A DNA stretch of 43,759 bases, taken from positions 1 through 43,759 of the forward strand of contig NZ_CP044223.1 of the NCBI RefSeq assembly GCF_008727795.1, given 5' to 3'. This DNA is from Nitrincola iocasae. Its GTDB lineage: Bacteria; Pseudomonadota; Gammaproteobacteria; Pseudomonadales; Balneatricaceae. Both the position numbers and the translations under genes were made by a program. Below the pieces are notes generated by a model that was given only the letters and a program-made list of their open reading frames with translations, was not told where the DNA came from and searched no databases. Shown here piece by piece: positions 1 to 8,518 of the stretch. Numbering within the stretch: position 1 is the stretch's first letter; every line of letters begins with the position of its first letter.

Positions 1-33
1 TACCGAGGGTTTTTCTGCAATAAATAGTTTCAT
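1..33 (-). CDS. traE: traE 5' end (topoisomerase III-like), continues at the other window end
   Basis: On the minus strand an ATG at 33-31 opens 11 codons reading MKLFIAEKPSV, the typical start of type IA topoisomerases, and reaches position 1 exactly at a codon boundary. The rest is at 41732-43759, where the first codons at the window edge read AKAIAAELGV. Joining the two gives a continuous family-like N-terminus, so the window is a circular molecule opened inside this gene. A purine-rich ribosome binding site (GGAAGGGGGG) lies just upstream on the minus strand. The full joined protein would be 686 residues. Function is described under the larger part of the gene. Confidence 0.9.
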   Translation of the reverse strand, partial: MKLFIAEKPSV

Positions 34-50
34 GGTGGTTCCCCCCTTCC

Positions 51-588
51 CTACCAGGTAATAACTGGACGAATGACGCTCTTAACTTGCGAGCGACTGA
101 CTGGCCCGAAGTAGCGACCATCAAAAGAGGTATCGCTTACATCAGACATAAGCAGCAGCTCAGAGCTGCCGAGTGTGTATTGATTGGATTGGTAGCGCGG
201 TAACTCGCGGCCATCGAGGTCGGCCTTAATGGGTTTGCTATGCGGTAACAGCTCACCATCAACGGCAACGCCGTTATCCGTTACCGTTACCGTGTCGCCT
301 TTAGCGGCTAAAATTCGCTTCATCATGTAGCCGTAATCACCAGGGCAGAAACCTCCAGCGATATAGTCGCGCTCTTTAGCTGTGGCAAAAACGCCAACGT
401 CCGGGGGGCAAAACAGGACATAAGCCCCTTTTTCAATAGGGGCGTCCGTTGTCCAGTAAAGTCCTACCGGGATGCTCTTAGTTTGTATTGATACGCGCCC
501 CGGCTGCGTAGCTAATGGCAGCAAGCGACATTGCCGCAACACCGGCAATGGCTATCCCTGCATAGATTTTTTTCAGGCTGATTTTCAT
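51..588 (-). pseudogene. traF: traF, conjugative pilin peptidase, frameshifted
   Basis: TraF of RP4 is a membrane serine peptidase that trims and cyclises the TrbC pilin. The N-terminal membrane anchor is read from ATG 588 (MKISLKKIYAGIAIAGVAAM...), but that frame stops at about 480. The catalytic part runs in another frame from about 490 to 51. It holds the nucleophile Ser in TKSIPVGLYW, the general-base Lys in GYMMKRILAAK and the Asp in DVSDTSFDGRYFG. One extra A at 482-484 explains the break. Removing it gives 178 residues, the length I recall for RP4 TraF. The start overlaps the traG stop (ATGA). Either a real inactivating mutation or a sequence error; without repair the anchor and catalytic parts are separated. 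Confidence 0.85.
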
Positions 589-2489
589 ATTGTCACGCCC
601 TCCCCTTCCGGCTCCGCAACTATGCGCAGCTTGTCGCTGATTTTCGGGGCATCCACGCTTGCACGGGCCTGAAAAACAGGGTCTTTGAAGTAGAGCGGCT
701 GCTTGCCATAAACGGCGGGATACCCGGCAACGTAAATCACCATGTCACCGGCTTTTTCAATGTCACCGGCTGCATTCTTGGTAGGCCCCGGCATACGCAA
801 ACATTCATCAGGGGTGAGCAATGGGCGCTGTACTTCTGAATGGTGCGAGAAACCTGCCCGAGCATGGCCGATGTGCGGCGGCCACTGGTAGTGATTTGCT
901 CTTTAACAACGGTGGTTTGCCCGGTCAGGCGTGACAGGTGTTCCGCTGTTTCAATACGGTTCGGTGGGTAAGCATTTTGAACGTGGCAGTTAGACGTTAT
1001 GGTTTCGTCTGGACCATAGCCAGTTTCACGGCTTTTGAGCTGGTTCAAATCTTGGCATATCAGGTAACTTGATGCCATAACCGGCGACGAATGCCAGCGA
1101 CTCTTGCAGGATTTCCAACTTACCCAGGCTTGGGAACTCGTCCAGCATCGCCAACAAGCGGTGCTTGTAGTGCGCAACTGGACGCCCTTTCTCAAACGAC
1201 ATTTCATCTGCCAGCAGGCGGATAATCATATTGGTGAGAACGCGAACCAAGGGGCGCAAACGGGCCTTGTCGTTCGGTTGAGTCACGATATACAGACTCA
1301 CCGGGTCATCGTGATTCATCAGGTCTTTGATACGGAACTCAGACTTGCTTACGTTGCGAGCAACTACCGGGTCACGGTACAAAGCTAGGTATGACTTGGC
1401 TGTTGAAAGAACGGAACCGCCTTCCTCTTCGGGGCGGTCCATCATGTCACGGGCAGCAGAGCCGACCGCTGGATGGTTTTGGCCGTCAACATGGCCGTAA
1501 GTCGCCATTTCCATCCAAAGTTCGCCAGTGTCTCGCTCAGGATCGGCCAGCATGGCATCAACAACCGGCAAGGTTGCCGGGGTGCCTTCGTTCTTTGACT
1601 TGTAGAGCGCGTGCAGAATGACGCCAACTAACAAGGCATAGGATGTTTTCTGCCAGTGCGAATCCATGCCCTTGCCATCAGGGTCCACGATAAGCGTTGC
1701 GAGGTTCTGCACGTCGCCAACTTCGTATTCCGTGCCAATCCTGATTTCATCCAAGGGGTTCCAGCACACACCGCCGTTACTCGATGCGGGTTCAAAGCGA
1801 AGCACCTTGTTCTTGGCGTGCTTTTGACGCCATCCGGCAGTCAAAGCCCATAGCTCACCTTTAAGATCGGTAATAACGCTACTCTGAGGCCATGAAAGCA
1901 AGGTAGGAACAACCAGGCCGACACCTTTACCCGAACGGGTTGGGGCATACGTCAATACGTGTTCAGGCCCGTTGTGTCGAAGATAGAAAAAGTTGCCGTC
2001 TTTATCTTCCCAGCCACCAACATAAACGCCGGTTGAGGTAGGGGCGTCTTTACCTGTTACCACTTCCAGGGCCGTGCGCTCACGCGGCAATAAACCCGCT
2101 GCCTGAATATCCTTTTTTTCAGCCCAACGGGCCGAACCATGCAGGTATTCACTGGCTTTAGAGCTGTTCGACGTGACTACCTTGGCAATGGCTACACCCA
2201 GCAAGCCAACGGTCGTGACAACCATTCCGATGCTACCGGATCGCATGAACTCGTCGGGATAGATGCTGTACCAGTCACTAGCCCAGCTCAGAATTGACCA
2301 GGGCGCATATACGTGGTTGATATGGCCGCCAAGGTTGTCCTGGTAATTAAATGTGTAAGCGAAAAACTGCGTTGCTGCTTGCAAGCCACCAAGTACGGAT
2401 ACCGCACCCAAGGCAGGCAATAGGCGTTGCTTCTTCGGTTTTCTGTCGCGCACTTGCGGGCCGACTGCGTTGTTTATTTTTGGCTTCAT
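585..2489 (-). pseudogene. traG: traG, type IV coupling protein, two frameshifts
   Basis: TraG is the VirD4-type coupling ATPase that links the relaxosome to the Trb channel at the inner membrane. The intact first 480 or so residues (2489-1050) include two N-terminal membrane segments, a Walker A motif APTRSGKGVG near residue 183 and the Walker B region LLAMLDEFPSLGKL. At about 1066-1071 the frame shifts; the next part, with YLICQDLNQLKSRETGYG, reads on in a second frame to about 838. There a one-base loss (CAGGAA to CAGAA, near 835) shifts to a third frame that ends at 585 with EGVTI. All three parts are well conserved, so any decay is recent or the sequence is wrong here. The start overlaps the traI stop (ATGA). 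Confidence 0.9.
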
Positions 2490-4773
2490 CTGCTCCTTCC
2501 TTTTGATCTCTTGAGCGAACCTTGCGGAGTGACTGTCACGGCTTCCCCGATGCGAACACGCTTCATTCGTTGCGCCGTGGCCTTGTCGATTGGCAGCACT
2601 AAGACTTCATCCCCGCGATTTAATAGGGCCAATGACTGCCCCTGAACATTCCGAGTGCCGCCATAAGTAACCGCACCATCCTGGTTAGTATATCGTGAAT
2701 GATTCGGTATATCGAAACCTTTTAGGCGTTTTGCCTCCGCTCGGCAATGTATTTATCTGCTGCGCTGGTCTGATCTGGCGTTATTCCTCCTGACCCAGAA
2801 ACTCCCCATCGCAGTTGGTATCTGGTTTGGCTCCTTGGTGCTCCAGCTCACTAGGTGCATTACCCGGCAAAAGCACTTCACCTCCTCGGGCGAAGCGAAC
2901 CACACCGAGTGAGGACAGCGTTCGCAGACGGTTTTTTGCGAAGGACGGCGGTTCTCCTCCAATGCGCCCAACGTGGGGCTTGTTGAGGATAGGGCGGCTT
3001 CCATTTCCGGCGTCATTTCGACCGCCTGCTGTGGTGCTGCCGGTGCTGCTGGCTGACTGTCCGCGTCCTCGCTGGCCGTCTCCGGCTCTGCCTGCTGTTG
3101 TTGCTCGACTGTCGGCGGTTCCTCTTCCTCTTCCGTTGTCGTCGGCAGGTCCCCGCTCAGCGCGGCCATTGCTGCGTCTATCAGCTCGTCCTCGCTCATT
3201 TCCTCTTCTGGGCTTGCTCGTTTCGTCGGTCATTACTGTTCTCCTGTTGCAATAGCTGCTGCCTGCGGCGCTCTAGGCCCGCATCAGCAAAAGTGATTGG
3301 TAAGTTTGAAGTGGCGGCGGCAACGATCACCTGGGCTTTAAATTGAGGTGAACCAGTAACTGTGATCCGGCTGCCATATCGTTCCATTGCCACGCGCAAG
3401 GCTTCGGTCACGGTGTCGCCGTTAGCTGCCTTGGAAACCTGTAATTTGTCGCCATCATCCCGAACGGCACTTTTGCCGGTGCGGAAAATGATGGTTCCTT
3501 TCTTGGTGATTGTCCGTAACAGGGGCGTGACCAGGCTTTGAACCACCTTCCCCTTTGATAGTGTCGCCCTGTAGTCCCTTTGATTGCTCCCGCGCTCGTA
3601 GAGCCTCCAGAGCCTTCTTGTCACCATTAAGCGCCTGCTGTTTCAGCCAATCCGCCCAAGCTCGACGCTTGTACTGGTCGTATAGCTCCTGCTTCTCGCG
3701 CTTGTAGTCTTGTTAATCGACTGGATTTCATCTTTCAGGGCTTTATGGGCTTGCGCGTAAAGCAGTTTCTTAGAAATACGACTGCCACCCATGAGCTTGA
3801 TGGCCGAACGGCGCAGACGGTTTGACCGTTTCGCGGCTTCTATCCGGCGATCCTTTCTACCCCTGGCGTTATTCCATTCAACCTTACGCGCAGCGGTCAG
3901 GTTCTTTTGTTCTTCCTGATACCTGGCGTACAACTCGGTTGTATTAACCTTGAAGTGAGTAGGGCGCTTGTCGTATCGGCGTTTTGCTTTTCGCTCGGCT
4001 TGCGCGGCTGTTTCTTCAAAAGCCCCAAGTCGCGCTTCCAGCTTTGGCTTGGATAAGTCACGGGCGACGGTACTGGCCTTAACTTGGGTTCCGTCCTCAG
4101 ACTCAATAACAAAGCCATTGGCTCGCTGGCGAATCTCCAGCCCGTTATCGCTCATAACCTGGTGCAGCTCTTCCCAGGTCTTAGCTGTCTTTATTTCTTC
4201 CAGGCATTCCCGCTTAATCCAGCTCACCAAACTTTCAATGCCAGCGTGCCGCTCCATGTCAGACGCCCGACCCTGAGAGACACTTTTGCGGCCCTGGTGA
4301 TTGTCCTTCTGCAATCCATATTCATCTTCGAGCGCGTCACACAATCCGCCCAAGGTTCGATAATCCTGATAAGGCTCGTGCATCGTGTTTCTGGTTGGAT
4401 GAATCTTGTTGATTGCGATATGAATATGGACGTTATCAGTGTCGTGGTGTACAGCACTGACCCGTTGATGGTCCGCATAACCAAGCCCTGCACAAATCCG
4501 CTCTTCTACCGCTTTCAGAACGTCATCCTCGGGCTTTTCTCCAGCCGGGAAGCTGACTATTAGATGGTATGTTTTATCGCCCTTAGCGCGTGTGTTGCCC
4601 TGCTGCGTGGCAAGCACCTCACCAATTACGGCCTGCATGGTGTCAGCCTCGCAATTGGTCGCATTCACCAGACCAAGACGCTCGGTTTTGCTTTGCTCGT
4701 CAGTGATGTACTTCACTAATCCCGCAAAGTCGGATTTTTTCAGCGAGCGCATAGGGACGTGCTTTGCTATCAA
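2486..4773 (-). pseudogene. traI: traI, MOBP relaxase, several frameshifts in the C-terminal half
   Basis: TraI nicks oriT and stays covalently bound to the 5' end. The start is TTG at 4773 (MIAKHVPMRS). The relaxase domain is intact in the first 370 residues: catalytic Tyr22 in LVKYITDEQ and the metal-binding HHDTDNVHIHIAIN motif. The 3' half switches frame about five times: near 3709 (a G lost in AACAAGGAC), near 3510, between about 3260 and 3190, at the G run 2804-2807, and near 2738. Each new frame matches the next part of RP4-type TraI, for example KGTIIFRTGKSAVRDDGDKL, NRLRTLSSLGVVRF and GTRNVQGQSLALL. The final frame ends in KRSKGRSR, overlapping traG. Read as it stands, a 376-residue product with an intact relaxase domain could still be made. 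Confidence 0.9.
2753..3199 (-). CDS. traH: traH, acidic relaxosome protein encoded inside traI
   Basis: In RP4 a separate gene, traH, lies wholly inside traI in another frame and makes an acidic protein that stabilises the relaxosome. The same is seen here: ATG at 3199 after a purine-rich RBS (AGAAGAGGAA), an acidic Glu-, Gln- and Pro-rich first half (MSEDELIDAAMAALSGDLP, TTEEEEEPPTVEQQQQ) and a conserved second half with KTVCERCPHSVWFASPEEVK and CRVMHL. As given, the ORF ends at 2753 with a basic tail. If one G is restored in the run at 2804-2807, the frame ends at 2781 with EFLGQEE, about 139 residues, and the overlapping traI frame is repaired at that point as well. Confidence 0.75.
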   Translation of the reverse strand: MSEDELIDAAMAALSGDLPTTTEEEEEPPTVEQQQQAEPETASEDADSQPAAPAAPQQAVEMTPEMEAALSSTSPTLGALEENRRPSQKTVCERCPHSVWFASPEEVKCFCRVMHLVSWSTKEPNQIPTAMGSFWVRRNNARSDQRSR

Positions 4774-4790
4774 AGGCCACCCCCTGGAGT

Positions 4791-4803
4791 TTTAGCCGCT
4801 AAA
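4791..4803. promoter_or_regulatory. KorB operator between traJ and traI
   Basis: TTTAGCCGCTAAA matches the KorB operator consensus TTTAGCSGCTAAA. It lies in the short gap between the traJ stop and the TTG start of traI, within the leftward traJ-traI transcript, so it is more likely a distal KorB nucleation site than a classic promoter operator. Confidence 0.85.
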
Positions 4804-4804
4804 A

Positions 4805-5176
4805 TCATGGCTCGGACCTCGGCATTACAACCTTGGTCATGACCTTGCCCATTTCCTCCTGCGTCGCTTCAATCTTGCTGAGCACAGCAAGGATTGTTGA
4901 TTGGCCGAACTGAGCCGTTCGCACGTCATCCGTTAACCAAAGCTTTAACAGTCCACCTAAGCGGCCAAGGTCGCCATTTATTCGGGCCAACTCTCGGACC
5001 TGCTCATAATCGACCACCCCTTTTATTTGATAGCCCTGCCCGACTTCACGCAGATAACGGGCAACACTCATGCCCGCCCGGGCAGCTTGCGCCTCGATAG
5101 CTTCTTTTTCGTCGTCAAAGACTGGCACCCGCAAATGATGTGATCGCTTTTTGCCAGGCTTCTTTTCCTCACTCAT
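4805..5176 (-). CDS. traJ: TraJ, oriT-recognition protein
   Basis: TraJ binds the inverted repeat next to nic and recruits the TraI relaxase. The protein is 123 residues when read from ATG 5176 (MSEEKKPGKKRSHHLRV), the length I recall for RP4 TraJ. The N-terminus is basic with a ribbon-helix-helix-like segment (VPVFDDEKEAIEAQAARAGM). It is followed by the highly conserved YEQVRELARINGDLGRLGGL and LLKLWLTDD. The open frame runs further upstream through the oriT repeats, but 5176 is preferred because of its RBS (GAGAGGTGC) and family length. It is transcribed leftward from oriT towards traI; traI starts 31 bases after its stop, with a KorB operator in the gap. Confidence 0.95.
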   Translation of the reverse strand: MSEEKKPGKKRSHHLRVPVFDDEKEAIEAQAARAGMSVARYLREVGQGYQIKGVVDYEQVRELARINGDLGRLGGLLKLWLTDDVRTAQFGQSTILAVLSKIEATQEEMGKVMTKVVMPRSEP

Positions 5177-5219
5177 ATATATATGCACCTCTCTATCAAC
5201 CGGCGGTAGCCGGTAGCCT

Positions 5220-5400
5220 CGCAGAGCAGGATTCCCCGTTGAGCGCCCCCGGCGCGAATAAGGGAAAGTGAAGATAGTTAATCGGCTCCGCCGATTAGCT
5301 AACTTCACCTATCCTGCCCGCCTTACGGCGTTGTTTACACCAAGGAAAGTGTACACCAGCCATTGTGTTTTACCATGTTTTTCGTTGAAAAATTGCGGAT
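5220..5400. other. oriT: oriT with nic site
   Basis: The intergenic region between traJ and traK has the same layout as RP4 oriT. An imperfect inverted repeat with arms GTGAAG (5268) and CTTCAC (5308) and a hairpin AATCGGctccgCCGATT inside forms the TraJ-binding site. It is followed by CACCTATCCTGCCCG; by analogy with RP4 the nick falls between G5316 and C5317. The stretch GCAGAGCAGGATTCC at 5221 and ACACCAAGGAAAGTG at 5337 also match RP4 features. The A+T-rich part towards traK at 5380-5520 would hold TraK sites and the outward promoters, which I cannot place exactly. Confidence 0.92.
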
Positions 5401-5524
5401 ATATCGTAAAATGCGCTAAAGTAAAGGCATAACAGAAGAAACCCGCATGTTTCCTTGCACTAAAACGACGCTTTACGCGATAACATGCACAGGAATACAC
5501 AGGTTTACTTTCACAGGTTGATAA

Positions 5525-5956
5525 ATGGGAAAATTCACTGACGGGCTAGAAAAGTGGGTCCAGGAGCGCGATAAGCGGCAAAAAAAGAGACGGCAGGACG
5601 CATCTGCCGTCGAGTTTTTGGCCGTAAAAAAGGATGTGGCCGAGGCGATAGAGGCAGGGTATTCGCTCAAAACGATTTGGGAATACCTGAAAGAAGGCAA
5701 AAAAATACGGTCTACTTATGAGACATTCCGCCGCCACGTTAAACGCTTCATCAAGGCCGCGCCGAAGGACCAACCAACTTTAGCCGCTAAAAACGAGGCC
5801 GCCGCCAGCCCCGCGACCAACAAGCAGCCCGACGGCAAACGGGATGCGACACCAAAGGCGGACAAGAGCGAACCCGAAGAAAAGGAAAAGCCGCAATTGC
5901 CAGGCACTGGCGGCTTTAAGTTTGATGCTAAACCCAACAAAGAGGATTTAATCTAA
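5525..5956 (+). CDS. traK: TraK, oriT-binding relaxosome protein
   Basis: TraK wraps the leader side of oriT and helps TraI nick. The 143-residue basic protein opens MGKFTDGLEKWVQERDKRQ. It has a helical DNA-binding N-terminal half with FLAVKKDVAEAIEAGYS and ETFRRHVKRFI, and a low-complexity Ala/Lys/Pro tail that ends with a conserved GGFKFDAKPNKEDLI. It is the first gene of the rightward traK-traL-traM leader operon and its stop overlaps the traL start (TAATG). A KorB operator-like sequence lies inside the coding region at 5779-5791. RP4 TraK is somewhat shorter; the extra length is in the linker. Confidence 0.93.
   Translation: MGKFTDGLEKWVQERDKRQKKRRQDASAVEFLAVKKDVAEAIEAGYSLKTIWEYLKEGKKIRSTYETFRRHVKRFIKAAPKDQPTLAAKNEAAASPATNKQPDGKRDATPKADKSEPEEKEKPQLPGTGGFKFDAKPNKEDLI
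5779..5791. promoter_or_regulatory. KorB operator inside traK
   Basis: A full match to TTTAGCSGCTAAA (TTTAGCCGCTAAA) sits inside traK. The encoded residues (TLAAKNE) fall in the variable linker of TraK, so the site looks kept for DNA reasons. RK2 also has KorB sites inside genes that take part in partition or long-range silencing. Confidence 0.8.
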
Positions 5957-6681
5957 TGGCAAAAGTACATCTAGTTCTACAAGGAAAGGGCGGCGTTGGT
6001 AAATCCGTGATCGCTGCCCTTATTGCTCAATACAAAGCAAACAAGGGGCAAACGCCGGTTTGCGTGGATACCGACCCGGTTAACGCTACGTTTGAAGGCT
6101 ATCAGTCACTGAACGTGAAACGCCTTAACATTCTTGAAGAGGACGAAATCAACACGCGAAACTTTGATGCCCTGGTTGAGCTGATCGCAACCAGTGAAGA
6201 TGATGTGATTATCGACAACGGGGCCAGCTCTTTCGTCCCGCTGTCTCACTACCTAATCTCAAACGAGGTTCCTGCCCTGCTCCAAGACATGGGGCACGAA
6301 ATGGTTGTTCACACCGTTATCGCTGGTAGCCAATCACTCCTTGATACTATCAACGGCTTTTCACAGCTTGTAAGCCAGTTTCCCGCCGAGTCACTTTTTG
6401 TTGTGTGGCTCAACCCCTATTGGGGGCCAATCGAACACCAGGGCAAGACGTTCGAGCAAATGAAAGCCTACACAAACAACAAGGCTCGCGTGACGGCCAT
6501 CATTGATATGCCAAAACTGAAAGATGAAACCTATGGCCGAGACTTTGCAGAAATGCTTGAAAATCGCAAAACTTTTGCCGAGGCCCTGGAAGATAGTTCG
6601 CTTTCAATCATGACCCGGCAGCGCCTTAAAATCGTTCGCGGCCAAGTGTTCGGCCTGCTGGATAACGCGGCGGTGCTGTAA
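5956..6681 (+). CDS. traL: TraL, ParA/MinD-type ATPase of the leader operon
   Basis: This 241-residue protein has a deviant Walker A motif near its start (LQGKGGVGKSVIAALIAQY) and an Asp-rich region VCVDTDPVNATFEGY, as in ParA-type ATPases. RP4 TraL has the same length and position; its job in transfer is not well defined and it is not strictly essential. The gene overlaps traK upstream and traM downstream by TAATG junctions, so the three genes are translationally coupled. A role in placing transfer proteins is only an inference from the fold. Confidence 0.9.
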   Translation: MAKVHLVLQGKGGVGKSVIAALIAQYKANKGQTPVCVDTDPVNATFEGYQSLNVKRLNILEEDEINTRNFDALVELIATSEDDVIIDNGASSFVPLSHYLISNEVPALLQDMGHEMVVHTVIAGSQSLLDTINGFSQLVSQFPAESLFVVWLNPYWGPIEHQGKTFEQMKAYTNNKARVTAIIDMPKLKDETYGRDFAEMLENRKTFAEALEDSSLSIMTRQRLKIVRGQVFGLLDNAAVL

Positions 6682-7118
6682 TGTCCGATAAGATCGAGGA
6701 AACCATTAAGGAAATCGCAGCCAAGCACGGCATAGCCGTGGGCCGCGATGACCCTATATTGATCCTGCAAACCATCAATGACCGACTAATGCAGGAAAGC
6801 ACTGCCGCCCAGCAAGCCAACCTGGACGCCTTTAAAAGCGAACTGGAAGAAATTGCGCATCGGTGGGGGGATGATGCAAAAAACAAAGCTGAAAGGACGC
6901 TGAACGCCGCTCTGGCGGCCAGCAAAGAGGCAATGGCCGCAACCATCAAAGAAAACGCCAAGGCGACGGCAGCGGCAGCCAGGCAGCAAGTAGAAGAGGC
7001 GATAGCCCAGGAACTCAAGCCCTCGATCCGGGAAGCCCGCAGGGTGTCTTACATGAACTTGATTGCGGCAGGAATGGCCGTTTTCGCGGCGGGCCTTGCG
7101 TTATGGGCGTCATGGTAA
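6681..7118 (+). CDS. traM: TraM, leader-operon protein with C-terminal membrane anchor
   Basis: The 145-residue product is mostly helical and probably coiled coil (repeated Ala, Glu and Lys between residues 35 and 115). It ends in one hydrophobic segment, LIAAGMAVFAAGLALWASW, which should anchor it in the inner membrane. It matches RP4 TraM in length, place and build; TraM boosts transfer but its mechanism is unknown. It is the last gene of the traKLM operon and is followed at once by a two-way terminator hairpin shared with convergent kfrC. Confidence 0.85.
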   Translation: MSDKIEETIKEIAAKHGIAVGRDDPILILQTINDRLMQESTAAQQANLDAFKSELEEIAHRWGDDAKNKAERTLNAALAASKEAMAATIKENAKATAAAARQQVEEAIAQELKPSIREARRVSYMNLIAAGMAVFAAGLALWASW

Positions 7119-7140
7119 AGGTGTTGCAGCAATACAAAGA

Positions 7141-7163
7141 AAAGCCCGGTCATGCCGGGCTTT
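7141..7163. terminator. Bidirectional terminator between traM and kfrC
   Basis: The hairpin AAAGCCCGG-tcatg-CCGGGCTTT lies 22 bases after the traM stop and just past the kfrC stop on the other strand. Its A/T flanks suit termination of both convergent operons. Confidence 0.85.
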
Positions 7164-7168
7164 GTTGT

Positions 7169-8497
7169 CTATTGAGGCGGTCGATTCAACCCAAGGGATA
7201 AGCCCCTGCTTTTCTCTTGGGTTTGCTTCTTCTCCTGCTCCTGTTTTTTCATTAACGCCTGGTGCTGCCGCTCGGCCTGCTTCATTGAATCCCAATCCGC
7301 AGCCAGCTCGGGGTTCTCTGCCCGCATCTTCCTGGTCGCCAGCTCTTCAACACGCGGCGAATGCAACCCCATACCTTCCTTAATTTCCCGGACTGTCTCC
7401 AGGCGAGCATGAAGCGTCTGGAGCCTGCCTTGCTGTTGCGCCTGGGAAGCCTGCCAGGCTTTCCGGGTTCCAGGCATAGACAGAAAACCGGGGCGGTTTG
7501 ATTGCGTTTGTTGCAATCGAGCTTGCTGCCGGTTGATCAAGTTTTCTAGCCGATCCTCAATGCTTTCAACCTGGTCATGTTTGGCCTGGACATACATGGC
7601 AAGGGTTTCTTGATAGCCCTGCTCAACGGACGCCCCTTCAATCATGGCCTGCTGTTCGACTTCCAACCCCTCAGCAGACGAAACTAGACTTTCTCCGGTT
7701 AGACCCGAACGCCCCGCGCTTTTTGAGCGCGGCGGCGCTTCAACTCGGTTCGCGCCCAATCGCTCGATGCCTTCATGTCTTGCCGCAGTGATTCTTTCTC
7801 TGATTGCGTCAACGGTCTTGGCTGATTTGAGGTGTCCAGCTTCACCTTGTGTGAGTTTGTCGGTTCCATAACCAAACGTCTCCTGCCAAAATTGATTCAT
7901 ACTCGGGCCGTGCTTATTTTCAATGGCTGCCAACATGGAAGGCTTAACCGGCAGGTTAAGCGCCCCTTCATGCGCAGTCATCACCGAAGCAGCGACAACT
8001 TTGCCGCCTCGATTCTCCACATAGCCCCGCAAAGAGGCGACCGTTCCCCCCATTGTCAAAGTGTCGTCAACAACCAGGTACTTTTGCCCCTGTTTAACGT
8101 CACCCTCGAATGTAGGATTGAACGCCAGGCGATGGTCTGCGCCGGTATCAGTTCGACCTACCTTGTCGCTCTGGATTATCCCCAGCTCAACATCAAGGCC
8201 CAACCGATCCGCAAGCGCCTCGGCCATTGCCAACGGTATTTTGTTGTTACCAGCCGCCTCAACGGCCAAAACTGGCAACACCAGGGGCTTGCTGTCCCCC
8301 ATTTGCTCCCTGATCTTCTCCACCGTTTCATCGGTGAGAAGCCTATCTACTAGCTCGATAGCAGCAGGCATGTCGCCAGACTTGGCTGCCTGGTACTCGG
8401 GTTCGTTTTTCAACGCTCCCAAGTCTCCATTCCTTATCACTTGAGGAAAATCGTCCCAAGGGGCACGCTCCCCGATTCCTAGCTTACTCAAAGGCAC
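7169..8497 (-). CDS. kfrC: KfrC-like protein with a phosphoribosyltransferase-like domain
   Basis: The product is 442 residues from a GTG start at 8497 placed after GGGAGGT. Residues 60-240 look like a type I phosphoribosyltransferase: LPVLAVEAAGNNKIPLAMAE, then a PRPP-binding-like loop YLVVDDTLTMGGTVASL near residue 140. The C-terminal half is charged and coiled-coil-like (QTQSNRPGFLSMPG, QASQAQQQGRLQ). Position after kfrA and kfrB matches kfrC of IncP-1 plasmids, which adds to stability. Whether the transferase fold is active is unknown. The gene starts 21 bases after the kfrB stop and that gap holds a KorB operator. Confidence 0.8.
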   Translation of the reverse strand: MPLSKLGIGERAPWDDFPQVIRNGDLGALKNEPEYQAAKSGDMPAAIELVDRLLTDETVEKIREQMGDSKPLVLPVLAVEAAGNNKIPLAMAEALADRLGLDVELGIIQSDKVGRTDTGADHRLAFNPTFEGDVKQGQKYLVVDDTLTMGGTVASLRGYVENRGGKVVAASVMTAHEGALNLPVKPSMLAAIENKHGPSMNQFWQETFGYGTDKLTQGEAGHLKSAKTVDAIRERITAARHEGIERLGANRVEAPPRSKSAGRSGLTGESLVSSAEGLEVEQQAMIEGASVEQGYQETLAMYVQAKHDQVESIEDRLENLINRQQARLQQTQSNRPGFLSMPGTRKAWQASQAQQQGRLQTLHARLETVREIKEGMGLHSPRVEELATRKMRAENPELAADWDSMKQAERQHQALMKKQEQEKKQTQEKSRGLSLGLNRPPQ

Positions 8498-8504
8498 CTC
8501 CCGT

Positions 8505-8517
8505 TTTAGCCGCTAAA
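8505..8517. promoter_or_regulatory. KorB operator in the kfrB-kfrC gap
   Basis: TTTAGCCGCTAAA is a full KorB operator. It begins 7 bases upstream of the GTG start of kfrC and its last bases lie 2 bases from the kfrB stop, so it almost fills the gap between the two genes. Confidence 0.85.
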
Positions 8518-8518
8518 A

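Noticed and set aside
737..1207. 156-codon frame in traG
   Set aside because: Its middle part is the shifted traG frame; the first 50 and last 30 residues are out of frame. It is not a gene of its own.
4084..4563. 159-codon plus-strand frame across traI
   Set aside because: It lies opposite the intact relaxase domain and has no RBS or family features.
2486..4773. Programmed frameshifting in traI
   Set aside because: Five shifts in one gene without slippery heptamers, in a region where relatives read straight through, fit mutation or sequence error.
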